Shown piece by piece: positions 41,453 through 52,334 of a DNA stretch of 64,000 nucleotides (positions are counted from its first letter, which is position 1; each line of letters opens with the position of its first letter). This DNA comes from Choristoneura fumiferana. Taxonomy: Eukaryota; Arthropoda; Insecta; Lepidoptera; Tortricidae. The DNA lies in the NCBI RefSeq assembly GCF_025370935.1, contig NC_133479.1:668809-732808 (forward strand), written 5' to 3'. The notes below the pieces were generated by a model. It had not been told where the DNA came from and made no database searches. It worked only from the letters and a program-made list of their open reading frames with translations. The translations under genes were made by a program, and so were the position numbers.

Positions 41453-41457
41453 CCCTC
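41453..41457. repeat. BEL-2 target-site duplication, left (CCCTC)
   Basis: Repeated exactly at 48217-48221. Five bases is the usual BEL/Pao duplication length. Confidence 0.9.
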
Positions 41458-41674
41458 TGTTGGAGTTAATCGATGACTTTAATAAAAAAAGCGTAATTTT
41501 GCGAAACACTCGACTTTTAATGTGTCATTACACAGCAGATATCGAAGTAGAAGTGAAAGGCAAATTTTGACAACTTAAAGACAATCTTAATTCTAGTTAT
41601 ACTACGGTGGATATGTGACTTATTGCTAGTGGTTTAATTTAGGAGTTAAGTGAACTTCTCTTCAATCTTCAACA
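41458..41674 (-). repeat. BEL-2 3' LTR (217 bp)
   Basis: On the minus strand it runs TGTTGAAGATTG to CTCCAACA. Identical to 47999-48216 except for one missing G near the end. Confidence 0.97.
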
Positions 41675-41685
41675 TGCCCCCGGGC
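41675..41685 (-). promoter_or_regulatory. BEL-2 candidate polypurine tract
   Basis: The minus strand reads GCCCGGGGGCA directly before the 3' LTR. Only the G run is purine, so this is weak. Confidence 0.3.
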
Positions 41686-41701
41686 GTTGAAAGCCAGGCT
41701 T

Positions 41702-42229
41702 TCAACCAACATCTTTCTCTTCAGGAAGTGGGCAGATCCTTGAAAATGCTCTTCGGACTACTCCATTAGCCGTTTTCACGTCGGCTACCCTGTTGACGCC
41801 GTCTGGCCCGGGGTGAACAGAAATGATACGTCCCAGTTTCCACTTTAGCGGAGGAAGATTGTCCTCCTTTAGAAGAACAAGGGAATTCAGCTTCAAGGAG
41901 TGTCCACTGGATCGCCATTTCGTACGTTGCTGAAGCTCAGAAACGTATTCTTTGCTCCAGCGAGTCCAAAAATGTTGGCGAAGTTGCTCGATTCGCTGGA
42001 ACCGAGCTAAATAATTGTAGTTGTTGTGCTGGTAGTCACGCTCTGGCAGACAAGTGAGCGGGCGTCCGATGAGGAAGTGTCCTGGTGTCAGCGATGTCAG
42101 GTCTTCTGGATTTGACGACATTGGCGTTAGGGGGCGAGAGTTTAACACTGCCTCAATTTGAACTAGTGTAGTGTTAAGTTCCTCATACGTGAGATGACAA
42201 TTTCCCAGCACTCGATTTAAATGATTTTT
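41702..42229 (-). pseudogene. BEL-2 integrase C-terminus, out of frame with pol
   Basis: About 170 residues, including NSRPLTPMSS and QHFWTRWSKEYVSELQ, match the DUF5641-type C-terminus of BEL-1 (residues ~1610-1775). They are read in a different frame from the upstream pol. The frame change maps to an A5 run (42225-42229 on the complementary T5), one base short of what continuity with BEL-1 requires. The first ATG here is not a natural start. It ends at a stop at 41702-41704, as BEL-1 ends shortly before its 3' LTR. The indel may be real or a homopolymer assembly error. Confidence 0.85.
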
Positions 42230-45200
42230 GTGGCCTTAACACCAGCTTCCCAAAGACCACCAAAATGTGGGGTATAAGCCGGTATAAAATGAAAATTAAT
42301 TGATTCACTAGCTGCACTTTCGGCAAGTGAATTGCAATTTTGCTTTAGAAAATTGGATAGATCATTGTATGCACCAACGAATGATGTACCGTTATCCGAG
42401 TATATATCGCTCGGTTTCCCCCTACGCGATACAAATCGTCGCAACGCTAATAAATAACTATTGCTCGTCAAGTCGCCCACTAATTCAAGGTGTATTGCTT
42501 TAGTACTGAAGCAAATGAATATTGCAATGTACACCTTCACTAACCTAGTACCTTTTCCTTGACGACTAGCAGAGACAAGTGGGCCCGCGTAGTCAACGCC
42601 TACACTGTCAAAGGGAAAACCACCGGGAGAGACTCGAGGCTTAGGCAGATTACCCATTAAAGGGCTTAATACGCGTCCCTTCATACGAGTACACCTGACA
42701 CACTCATGATAACATTTTTTTGCCAAATTTCGACCTCCAAGAGGCCAATATGTTTCCTTGATTGTAGCTAACAAAAGCTGTGGTCCTGCATGTAACAACC
42801 TTTTATGTTCATGATCAAACAGTAATTTACTAAATCTATGATTAGAGTGCAGTACAATCGGGTGTTTTTTATCGTAGGGAAAAGTTGAGTTGTCTAGACG
42901 ACCACCGACACGCATGATCTTTTGGGAATCCAAAAATACGTCTAATTTAAGTAACGGGCTCTTTTTTGATATACTTTGATTTGATGAAAGTAATTTATAC
43001 TCAGGAAACATTTGATTTTGACATATTTTAATAATTATATTTAATGAATTTTGCAACTCGTTATAACTGAGACAGTGTGAACTGATTGGTTGTTTTTTAC
43101 AAGCAAGTATAAACCGTAAAACATACGCAAACGTTCTCTGCAATCGAGTAAGTTTAGAAAACCGCTCAAAATCAATAATCGAATTCTCAGATAGGTCGTT
43201 GGCAACGTGTAACGTTATTTCTGGTCGAATTTCAGGTAGTGTGGTCAGATTATTGGTGCCTGAGATCGAAGGCCAAGCTGATGTATCCTGTTTCAAAAAA
43301 CTAGGTCCTGACCACCACAAATCATTGGACTTGATAGACTCGAGAGTAGTACCGCGAGATAAATGATCAGCTGGATTCTGGGTGGTAGGTACATGCCTCC
43401 AGTCACAATTACCTGTGATTTCCAGAATGTCAGCTGTGCGGTTCCTAACAAACGGGTGGAGTTTGCTCGGTAGCATTTTAAGCCAACCTAACACTATTGT
43501 TGAGTCGGTCCAGAACACTGTTTTTTGTATCTTAAGTCGAAGTGAATTGACTATCTTTTCGTATAGATGAGCACCCACCAATGCGCCACAAAGCTCAAGC
43601 CTAGGTATGGTCATAGGTTTCAGAGGAGCAACTCTGCTCTTAGCCATCAATAAATGAACTGAAACAGAGTTTTTACTATCTATGCTACGAATAAATGCAC
43701 AAGCACCATAGGCGCGTTCCGATGCATCTGCAAAGATGTGCAACTCAATTTGCTCATAGTTATCACAAACAACCCTTCGCGGCACACGAATTGTCTTGAG
43801 AATTGGCAGACCTGCAACAATCTCCAACCATTGACTCAACAATTCAGAAGGCAGTTGTTCGTCCCAAGACAACTTGAGCAACCACAGCCTTTGCATCAGC
43901 ATTTTCATTGATATGACATAAGGAGCTAGCAATCCTAGGGGATCAAAAATTTGTGCAATGACAGATAATACGTCGCGCTTTGTTTTTCCTGCAGTAATTG
44001 TTGAGCCAATGGGGAAACATAACTCATCTGAGTCTGGCCGCCAACCTAAACCTAGCGTTTTACTGGGCTCTGAGATACCTATGTTTAAATCTACAGCAGG
44101 TTGTGATGACGTAACTGCCAATCGAGGGTCATTTGACTTCCATTTTCTTAAATGCATGTTTGCTGCAACAAGAGCATCTATCACGCCTTGACGAAGTTTC
44201 ATTATGTCACTTATGTCATCCCCCCCACTCAACAGGTCATCAACATAAAAATCGTGGATTATTATTTCCTTTATACGAGCGTCATCACAATCTAGACCAA
44301 TTTGTTTAAGGCATCTAGTTGCCAAGAATGGAGCGCTAGCAGTCCCGTAGGTAACTGTATTAAGTTGATATAGTTGAATGGGATCGCTTTCATTTTCACG
44401 CCAAATGATTAGATGTAAATTTCGGTCATCAGGATGCAACGTCACAGTTCGGTACATTTTCTCCACGTCTGCCGAAATAATGTACTTATGCTGCCTAAAA
44501 CGGAGGAGAATCGACAACAGGTCGTCTTGAACTGTGGGTCCCACCATCTGCAACTGATTTAATGACACACCAGAGCTCGTGGGACTACTAGCGTTAAACA
44601 CAGCTCTTAATTTGGTAGTGGAACTACCCTCACGAATGACGCCGTGATGAGGAATGACATAAGTGATACCTGATTCAATTGGCTCATACTTTGACATATG
44701 ACCTAAGGAGATATACTCAGCCATAAAATCTTTGTACATCTTCTGAAGTGCAGGGTTACGCTTTAATCGGCGTTCTAAGGCATAAAAACAATGTTTGGCT
44801 CGAATAAACGAATCTCCTAAAATCTGAGGGCTTTGTTTTAGCGGTATTCGTACGCAAAAGCTACCGTTATCTAAGCGATTCGTATGCTGAACAAAATGCT
44901 CTTCACATAATTTCTCCTCAGGAGAATAATGTGACGACTGAGGGCGAACTTCTTCAAGCTGCCAAAAACGCGTTAGTTGGTTTTGAATGTCATCAACATC
45001 ATTGAATGAGTCGGTACTTGTACCTGTGAACTGAGCAAAGTTGCATGTGATCGAATTGGACAACGACATTGGACCGCATTTAATTGGGCCTGAAACTAGC
45101 CATCCCAGCCTAGTTTCACATAATATCGGTTTTCCATCGCCTAGTTTAATTTTTTGCGATCCTAATAAGTCCCAAAACAAGTCGGCACCTATAATCAAAT

Positions 45201-45579
45201 CCACGTCCGCCGGCGTGTGAAAATTGGGATCAGCTAAAGAAATATCTGACGGAATATTAAGATTCGTCAGATCTACCTGACGATAAGGCACGTCACTAGT
45301 TAATGACGGCAAAACAAAACACTGAAGACTGGTCTTATATTGATCATTCAAGGATGTCATTGGCACTCGACACATTTTGCCAATGGGTGCCAGCGTATTA
45401 TTGATACCTTGTACATATTTGTCAACGAAGTCTGTATTTAATTTTAATTTATTACAAATTTTTTCAGTAATTAAGCACGACGTACTGCCACTATCTAAAA
45501 CTGCACGTACAATATGCTCGCAATTATTAACGTCGTATAGTTTTATTAGCGCAGTAGAAAGCAGTACGTCCTGACCCCG
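42217..45579 (-). CDS. BEL-2 protease, RT, RNase H and integrase, in frame after the gag UGA
   Basis: This frame opens immediately after the UGA at 45582-45580 and is the gag frame. The first ATG is only at 45375. Before it lies the protease active site (LDSGST, DSG codons at 45495-45487), so translation from that ATG would lack the catalytic Asp. RT follows, with SADVEKMY and FYVDD; then RNase H with FADASERAYG and FWTDSTIVLGW. The integrase zinc finger (HKRLLHAGP, CVRCTRMKG) and core (VDYAGP, YSDNG, GLWEAGVKA) come last. The frame ends at UAA 42219-42217, just past the integrase Glu, where the A-run shift occurs. All core catalytic residues are kept. Expression as a gag-pol fusion would need UGA suppression. 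Without that, this copy makes only gag. Confidence 0.9.
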   Translation of the reverse strand, partial: RGQDVLLSTALIKLYDVNNCEHIVRAVLDSGSTSCLITEKICNKLKLNTDFVDKYVQGINNTLAPIGKMCRVPMTSLNDQYKTSLQCFVLPSLTSDVPYRQVDLTNLNIPSDISLADPNFHTPADVDLIIGADLFWDLLGSQKIKLGDGKPILCETRLGWLVSGPIKCGPMSLSNSITCNFAQFTGTSTDSFNDVDDIQNQLTRFWQLEEVRPQSSHYSPEEKLCEEHFVQHTNRLDNGSFCVRIPLKQSPQILGDSFIRAKHCFYALERRLKRNPALQKMYKDFMAEYISLGHMSKYEPIESGITYVIPHHGVIREGSSTTKLRAVFNASSPTSSGVSLNQLQMVGPTVQDDLLSILLRFRQHKYIISADVEKMYRTVTLHPDDRNLHLIIWRENESDPIQLYQLNTVTYGTASAPFLATRCLKQIGLDCDDARIKEIIIHDFYVDDLLSGGDDISDIMKLRQGVIDALVAANMHLRKWKSNDPRLAVTSSQPAVDLNIGISEPSKTLGLGWRPDSDELCFPIGSTITAGKTKRDVLSVIAQIFDPLGLLAPYVISMKMLMQRLWLLKLSWDEQLPSELLSQWLEIVAGLPILKTIRVPRRVVCDNYEQIELHIFADASERAYGACAFIRSIDSKNSVSVHLLMAKSRVAPLKPMTIPRLELCGALVGAHLYEKIVNSLRLKIQKTVFWTDSTIVLGWLKMLPSKLHPFVRNRTADILEITGNCDWRHVPTTQNPADHLSRGTTLESIKSNDLWWSGPSFLKQDTSAWPSISGTNNLTTLPEIRPEITLHVANDLSENSIIDFERFSKLTRLQRTFAYVLRFILACKKQPISSHCLSYNELQNSLNIIIKICQNQMFPEYKLLSSNQSISKKSPLLKLDVFLDSQKIMRVGGRLDNSTFPYDKKHPIVLHSNHRFSKLLFDHEHKRLLHAGPQLLLATIKETYWPLGGRNLAKKCYHECVRCTRMKGRVLSPLMGNLPKPRVSPGGFPFDSVGVDYAGPLVSASRQGKGTRLVKVYIAIFICFSTKAIHLELVGDLTSNSYLLALRRFVSRRGKPSDIYSDNGTSFVGAYNDLSNFLKQNCNSLAESAASESINFHFIPAYTPHFGGLWEAGVKATKII

Positions 45580-45582
45580 TCA
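45479..45582 (-). promoter_or_regulatory. Candidate stop-codon readthrough signal: UGA-CGG plus 10-bp stem
   Basis: On the minus strand, the gag stop is UGA followed by CGG. Nine bases after it starts GACGTACTGC (45570-45561). Its exact complement GCAGTACGTC lies at 45488-45479, with a 72-base loop between them. UGA followed by CGG or CUA with a downstream stem is the known 'type II' viral readthrough arrangement. Function here is inference. Confidence 0.45.
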
Positions 45583-47001
45583 TGCCGTGCTGACATTGGC
45601 AGACAACGTCACGGGAGCGCCAGGATCGGCGCCGGCGCCGGCGGTGATTGATTTCTGATGCACGAGCTCAGTGGTCCTTTCGCCGCCGCCGTGCGATGAC
45701 GCGTGGACTTGAGGATCTGTATACCTATCATTGTTTACAGTAGGTGTAGGCTTAAACTCCGTAATGTGAATCAGTGTGTGGTGCTTCCGTTTACATATCT
45801 TACATCCAGGTTTTTTACATTGTGTAGCGTAATGACCGCTTCGAAAACAATTGTGGCACACTTTATAATTTGATAATAATTGTAGCCGCGCTGTATTAGT
45901 TAACGCAAGGAATCGAGGACAACCATTCAAGTAATGATCACCCTTGCAGCTCGGGCAGGGCTTGGTTGGGGAGCTAGGGCCATGATTGTTGTTGTTGTCG
46001 ATTCGGTTGTTACGGTTATCACGCACAGCGAACATAGATTTTATTTTATGTGAAGATTTATTAGACGAATTTGCTTGATTATTAGACATTTCTAAAGTTT
46101 CCAAAAAATCTGCGCGGTCTCTTATGAAAGTTTTAAGGGTGTCAAACGTTATTTTATTCGGTTTGTTTTTGTCAAAATGACTTTTTGATTCTTCCCACTC
46201 ACGAAATGTTTTGGAGTCTAGTTTTTGAGTTACTAAGTGAATAAGCAAAGTGTCCCAATGTTCGACTGGCTCGCCCAGCGTCTGCAAAGAACGTAAGTGT
46301 TTGTTTACATTGTCAATTAGCCGTTTTAAGGATATGGATGATTCGCGTGCTATTTGTTCGACATTAAACAATGCCGAGACATGATTTTGTAGCAATAAGC
46401 GTTTATTATCAAAGCGTTCACGTAATTGTTTCCATGCAACTTCATAATTTTTAGCTGAGAATTCGATTGATTGTACGATGGCTGTTGCGGACCCCTCCAG
46501 CGAAGCCCTGAGATAATGAAACTTATTTATTTCATCTATTTCGTCATTGGAATGTATGAGACTAATGAAGGTGTCACGAAACTCTAACCAGTTGTCGTAA
46601 GAACCAGAAAATTTGGGAAGCTGAATAGTTGGCAACTTGACAAGCTTGTGATTACCTCCGCGACTTCCGCGATCGCTTTCCGCGGAACCGAAATTCTCAC
46701 CACCTCTTGAAGAGGCAGCCAGTATATCTTGTGCCTTAGAAAGCAGCTGATAATATTGAGACTCAAACTCAGTACGCTCAGCGATTTTTTGATCCATGTT
46801 CTCAGCAATACACTCAAGCCTTGTTTGTACCTCATCGTAATGTACATACAATGAGTCAATCTTACCCAAACGCAATTGCAATTCATTTACCTCAGTGGAA
46901 GTTAGTTTAGATGCATCCAAACTGTTTAAGTAGGTAGCAAACACCGTCAAACGCCCTTTATAACTTCCACGTTTTTTAGTTAAATCTTTTTCCTCGGCCA
47001 T
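45580..47001 (-). CDS. BEL-2 Gag, 473 residues
   Basis: The particle protein of the retrotransposon, which packages element RNA. Residues 1-115 are helical and charged. Residues ~120-305 are the DUF1759-type BEL gag domain (KLPTIQLPKFSGSYDNWLEF). An Asn-rich linker lies at 325-345. Three Cys/His clusters follow: C349/C352/H356/C361, a canonical CX2CX4HX4C at 382-395, and C400/C403/H407/H412. The tail after 413 is low-complexity (GAGADPGAP) and stops at UGA. In BEL-1 the equivalent region runs straight into the protease. The start ATG follows a ~1-kb AT-rich leader and aligns with the N-terminus of BEL-1. Confidence 0.93.
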   Translation of the reverse strand: MAEEKDLTKKRGSYKGRLTVFATYLNSLDASKLTSTEVNELQLRLGKIDSLYVHYDEVQTRLECIAENMDQKIAERTEFESQYYQLLSKAQDILAASSRGGENFGSAESDRGSRGGNHKLVKLPTIQLPKFSGSYDNWLEFRDTFISLIHSNDEIDEINKFHYLRASLEGSATAIVQSIEFSAKNYEVAWKQLRERFDNKRLLLQNHVSALFNVEQIARESSISLKRLIDNVNKHLRSLQTLGEPVEHWDTLLIHLVTQKLDSKTFREWEESKSHFDKNKPNKITFDTLKTFIRDRADFLETLEMSNNQANSSNKSSHKIKSMFAVRDNRNNRIDNNNNHGPSSPTKPCPSCKGDHYLNGCPRFLALTNTARLQLLSNYKVCHNCFRSGHYATQCKKPGCKICKRKHHTLIHITEFKPTPTVNNDRYTDPQVHASSHGGGERTTELVHQKSITAGAGADPGAPVTLSANVSTA

Positions 47002-47980
47002 TTTGGGAAGCTGGTGTTAACTCTCACCTGGAACGTTAAGTTATAATAACAATAAATCGTATATAATAATAACCAATATTAGTTTAAGCTCTAGTTAGGT
47101 AAATAGGTATAAGTAGCTTTAAATATATTTCTTTTCAACTTGTAAATAATATTAAGATGTCAATTTAGTATTTAGCAGTGTATTTAATAATGTATTCTTT
47201 TTGTTTAGCATGTAAGGATCTTTTACTAAATTATAATTTGTTTTTAAACTTGCTTATCTTTTACTTGGTTCGAAAAGATTTATTATTTATTAATTAGGCT
47301 ATTAAATTACACAATATTTCTCTAATTCTGAATACTTACACTGATTTCTTATGCTTATAAATACTTTAACTGCTTACCCTTATCTATTTTTAATTACCTA
47401 TTTACTTATTCTTAATTTTGTTGCTTATTTTATTCTTAACTTACTTCTCTGATTATTTTCTGTACATTTGTGTTTTTAACTGATATTAAATTAATGGTAA
47501 AGTAAATTCAACTGCATTTTATTGCATTCTATTTACCTACCTGCTTACTAACTACGAGTATAAAGCAAAGTTAAGTGTAGCGTACCTAACTACATAAGCG
47601 GTGTGAGTAACTAATTATACAACGAATTAGATTACTAATACATTTGATAACTATATAATATAATGATACTCAATAACCGATACACTTAACTTAAATTAGG
47701 TAGGTATAAAGTACATTTACTAACCTTATCAGTCGCTTTATTACGCTTAATAAATACCTGAATTTGAGTGTTGGGTGAAACTTAGTACCACTTAACACTA
47801 CAAGAATTATTATTCTGATATTATATTATAGTCCAATAATTGCAAATCTCTGCCACACACGATGGATGACGCAACACTTTATTTGACTCACAAGTACTCG
47901 GGTGCCGCCTGGTGCAAAACTTTTAACTCGCCGGTAATTAATAATCTCTTCTTTTAATTATATTTTTCTGATTCTTCAAT
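47002..47980 (-). other. BEL-2 5' leader
   Basis: About 1 kb of very AT-rich DNA between primer-binding site and gag, three times longer than the BEL-1 leader. No ORF of note. It may hold packaging signals, not identifiable here. Confidence 0.6.
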
Positions 47981-47996
47981 CAGGCTCGATGGACCA
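47981..47996 (-). promoter_or_regulatory. BEL-2 primer-binding site
   Basis: The minus strand reads TGGTCCATCGAGCCTG, starting two bases after the 5' LTR. The leading TGG pairs with a tRNA CCA end. The tRNA is not identified. Confidence 0.75.
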
Positions 47997-47998
47997 TA

Positions 47999-48216
47999 TG
48001 TTGGGAGTTAATCGATGACTTTAATAAAAAAAGCGTAATTTTGCGAAACACTCGACTTTTAATGTGTCATTACACAGCAGATATCGAAGTAGAAGTGAAA
48101 GGCAAATTTTGACAACTTAAAGACAATCTTAATTCTAGTTATACTACGGTGGATATGTGACTTATTGCTAGTGGTTTAATTTAGGAGTTAAGTGAACTTC
48201 TCTTCAATCTTCAACA
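47999..48216 (-). repeat. BEL-2 5' LTR (218 bp)
   Basis: Minus-strand TGTTGAAG...CTCCCAACA. Same as 41458-41674 with one extra G. Confidence 0.97.
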
Positions 48217-48221
48217 CCCTC
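48217..48221. repeat. BEL-2 target-site duplication, right (CCCTC)
   Basis: Exact match of 41453-41457. Confidence 0.9.
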
Positions 48222-48251
48222 TATATACGCCTATACGCCTATACAGGGTGA

Positions 48252-48831
48252 AATCTAGGACGTAATATAAAATTAGTGTTTCATGCTCAGTTAATGCTGG
48301 GTAATATAAATATAATACATTAACTCTTTTTTTATTATTTTTTTTTTTTATAAAACGAGGGGGCAAACGAGCAGACGGGTCACCTGATGGAGAGCGATCA
48401 CCGTCGCCCATGGACACCCGCAACACGAGGGGAATCACAGGTGCGTTGCCGACCCTTTAAGGAATTGATAGGCTCGTTTTTTAAAGATCCCTAAATTGTA
48501 ACGCTCCGGGAATGTTGCCGCTGTAAGCTGATTCCAGATCTTCGTCGTGCGAGAAAAGAAGTTTCGCTTAAAACGCACGGTACTAGACTGCCAATCATCA
48601 AGATGGTGAGGATGGAAAGACAGACGGTTCCTCGAAGTGCGGTAGTGGAATTTTTTGTTGAAATAAGTCTGAAAAAAAATATGGTTTCCATACATTATTG
48701 AAATAAGAAATCATGAACAATGTTTGGAAGCCGCAAATTTCAACGGACTTATTTCAACAAAAGAGTTAATGCATTATATTACCCAGCATTAACTGAGCAT
48801 GAAACACTAATTTTGTATTACGTCCTAGATT
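48252..48831. mobile_element. Element with ~75-bp inverted ends carrying a LINE fragment
   Basis: The left arm 48252-48327 (AATCTAGGACGTAATA..., 'gtttcatgctcagttaatgc') is inverted at 48759-48831. The arms match closely. A LINE fragment lies between them. It starts about 30 bp from the BEL-2 insertion. Confidence 0.75.
48340..48700 (-). pseudogene. LINE ORF2 C-terminal fragment between inverted repeats
   Basis: The minus strand reads 86 residues with HPHHLDDWQSSTVRFKRNFF, then SRTTKIWNQLTAATFPE and FKKRAYQFLKG. This is the typical C-terminal stretch of several insect LINE polymerases (RTVRFKRSFFxRTxxLWNxLP style). The 3' UTR with 'ctccatcaggtgacccgtctgctcg' follows. Truncated upstream at 48700. 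Confidence 0.7.
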
Positions 48832-49547
48832 GCTGCTATATGTGAGAGTTTGTAGCTTTTTTGCAGCTGTGGTTCCTTCCTACGCGGGCCAGTACAGGTT
48901 GGAAAATTTACGGCTACAACTGGTTTTTTTACCCATTCACGCAAAATACTAAATGCCTTAATTATTATTAAAGGCATTACACACCGCGTTTTTTAATCGC
49001 GCTGTCGACACGCGTTTGTATTCATACAAACAAAATACGCAAGCGAGTTGCATGGCTGCTTAATGGAAAGAAAAACGCGGTGTAAACGTGCGTTTTTCTA
49101 ACACCCGGTGTGCTAAGGGTTGAAAAATAAGAAAAACATCTCTGTTCATTTCCTATTCTCCGCAAAACAACACCAGAATCAATAAGTTAAAACGGATTCC
49201 CCGATCATTTCGCTCCTGAACATCTTAATCTTAACCACTATATTAACTTTAATACCCATTCATTTCAAACGTCGTCCGTTATATCTCAAAATAACCATGA
49301 CAGCGTTTCTAGAACGGCGACAACTGAAGCTGTTGGGAGCGGACAATGGATCGTTCCGCCTTTTAAGTTATCAGTTCCGCTACTCATTGTCAAGAGCAAG
49401 GTCAGGTGTGTTTTTCAGTTAGTTACTGTAATTCAGAGTTGAAATAACATTAATTATTTATTGTAGTAAGTGCAGACGTTTTTTTACATGGACATAAGTT
49501 ACTTGATAGGCTTTGCGAGCTTCTCGAGCGAACACAAACCAGGGGGC
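48832..49547. other. Unassigned stretch with one foldback
   Basis: A foldback with ACACCGCGTTTTTT at 48981 mirrored by 'aaaaacgcggtgt' at 49083, and an inner ACGCGTTTGTATT / CAAAATACGC pair. Otherwise no gene or repeat. Confidence 0.4.
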
Positions 49548-49667
49548 TACCACGAAATTCTAAAATCGAAGTTCTTGTAGTACCGTCCCTCTCACGCTCG
49601 TGTAATAATAGCGTCAGCGGGACGGCAAGATACGAAATTCGAATTTTGAGCTTCGTAGTACAGGACA
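49548..49667. mobile_element. Diverged foldback MITE
   Basis: CTACCACGAAATTCTAAAAT mirrors 'attttgagcttcgtagta' loosely, with GTACCGTCCC / GGGACGGC inside. Confidence 0.45.
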
Positions 49668-50119
49668 CAGCGTTGGCAGCGTGCTTAATGAGGGCTATCG
49701 TTTTTTGTCTCACTAGATGGCGCACTGTTGCGTGAGGTTTTTAAGTATGGCTTTCAAAGTCTGTTATTACGGGCGTGAAAACAAAGTTTAGATTAAAATC
49801 ATATTTAATACACCTTAAAACCGTACTATAAAAATATCGAGCATGCCACAGTGTTGCATAGTCCCCGTTTTGTTCGGAAAAAGGGAGGACAAACTTTTTC
49901 GAAAGACAAAACTGTCTCGAAAACACAGACATTCATTGCCCCGGAACGCATATTTGCCATAGTTAATTTCAGATATTGCAAAATATTCACAAAATTATTC
50001 TAATTATAAATAAACCCGCGTAGCTCACCCAAAAACTATGAGATTTGACATTTCGGAGACCTCACGCTACACTAGCGCCTCTAGTGGCGAATTCATACGC
50101 GATAGCCCTCATTGTCAGT
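49668..50119. other. Unassigned stretch
   Basis: No gene recognised. Confidence 0.3.
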
Positions 50120-50312
50120 GCCTGGGTGACCGAGCTTTGCTCGGGCTAAAACTCGATACCAAGCGTTTTCCCAGAGATAAGACCAAGCTAGATCGATTTA
50201 TCATCCCGAAAACCCCCATATACCTCATCGAAATCGTTGGAGCCATTTCCGAGATCCCGGAGATATATTTATATTTATACAAGAATTGCTCGTTTAAAGG
50301 TATTATGTATTA
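50120..50312 (+). repeat. Dispersed repeat R-c
   Basis: CTGGGTGACCGAGCTTTGCT, 'cgttttcccagagataaga', 'catcgaaatcgttggagcc', then ATATTTATATTTATACAAG and 'aattgctcgtttaaaggta'. Partial copies lie at 51440-51570 and 14677-14845. Confidence 0.7.
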
Positions 50313-50448
50313 GATGATATGGATTGGCATAACAGATTTGGCATAGCATTAATGTCCATAACATTGCATTCGACATAAATCCAAAAACAAGTGCTTTATT
50401 CACGAACATCGATCAACACAAATTTCATGTCTTTTACTTATTCACAAA

Positions 50449-51439
<991 letters not shown>

Positions 51440-51570
51440 TCCGTGTATAATACTTTGCTTGGGCTAAAGCTCGTTAATACGCGTTTTCCCAGAGATAATA
51501 CCAAGCTAGATTGATTTGTCATCCCCCGAAAACCCCTACATACCAAATTTCATCGAAATTTCAAATATAA
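51440..51570 (+). repeat. Dispersed repeat R-c, partial
   Basis: 'ctttgcttgggctaaagctcg', 'cgcgttttcccagagataatacc' and 'ccaaatttcatcgaaatttc'. Confidence 0.6.
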
Positions 51571-52334
51571 TGTTTGTCAGAATGATCGTTTGCCATAAAC
51601 TCTTTTTCTCTGAATCCAATAAGTGTTCAGAATTGTTATAAAACAAACCTAACCTAACCTATACTCGTAATATTCTATGTAGAATATAGGAGGACCAATT
51701 TCAGAAAATTCTAAGCTTTCAATGGGAAAAAATTGTGACAAAACGAGGGTTCGGACAAAGATTGACTAACGAAGAGTATGCGAACTTGGGCGCTCCCAAC
51801 TTCCCAAGCTCTTCTTGCTCGTAAACGGATGGACCGATTTCGATGTTCTTTTTTACGTGAAAGCTACGATTTGCTTGCGGTGGTTATTAGCTATGAACAA
51901 AAATCGGTTCTGCCCTTTTTGACATATTGAACGTTGAAATGATGGCGGTTTTTTAACTTTTTAAAATTGGTGTTAGGTTATCTCTGTGTATCATATTATG
52001 TATATGTGTCTCCCTCTATATCTAACAACAGAAATAGGTACTGGTGAATTATAGAGTAACTTCAAACCCCGGGTTAGTTTAGTTAATAGTATGTAAACGC
52101 GGCAAGATTAGGGCGTTAAGGCGGCGCGGAGACTGTCAATACCAATAAGGATTAGCTCTTAGGAATCCAATCACTTATGAGAGGGACCTTGATAACTGTG
52201 GAACTATTTAACTACAATAACAAGCTTACATTACTTACTACTACTATTAACATGAACTTTTGAGTGTGGTACTCTTACAGTAACCACTTGCTGGCTGCAG
52301 TTATGAATGGGTCGGCTCGACCGGGTTAGTAAAC
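51571..52334. other. Unassigned stretch
   Basis: Includes three CCTAA-type words (51645-51660), too few to be telomeric. 'gctcgtaaacggatggaccgatttcgatg' near 51818 resembles the middle of Helitron-like repeats. No gene. Confidence 0.3.

Larger units (their letters stand above)
41458..48216 (-). mobile_element. BEL-2: complete BEL/Pao LTR retrotransposon
   Basis: Both LTRs are present (217 and 218 bp, differing by one G). The 5-bp target duplication CCCTC lies at 41453-41457 and 48217-48221, and a primer-binding site sits inside the 5' LTR. The size is 6759 bp. Gag and pro-pol share one frame interrupted by a UGA, and the pol end is frameshifted. LTR identity implies a very recent insertion. 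It belongs to a different family from BEL-1, with unrelated LTRs and about half the residues differing by eye. Confidence 0.97.

Noticed and set aside
45375..45377. ATG at 45375 as the natural start of BEL-2 pol
   Set aside because: It lies downstream of the protease DSG motif, so a protein starting there would lack the protease active site; the open frame reaches back to the gag UGA.
51640..51662. CCTAA repeats resembling insect telomere (TTAGG)n
   Set aside because: Only three units with no array; the same word occurs at 34845 as a simple coincidence.
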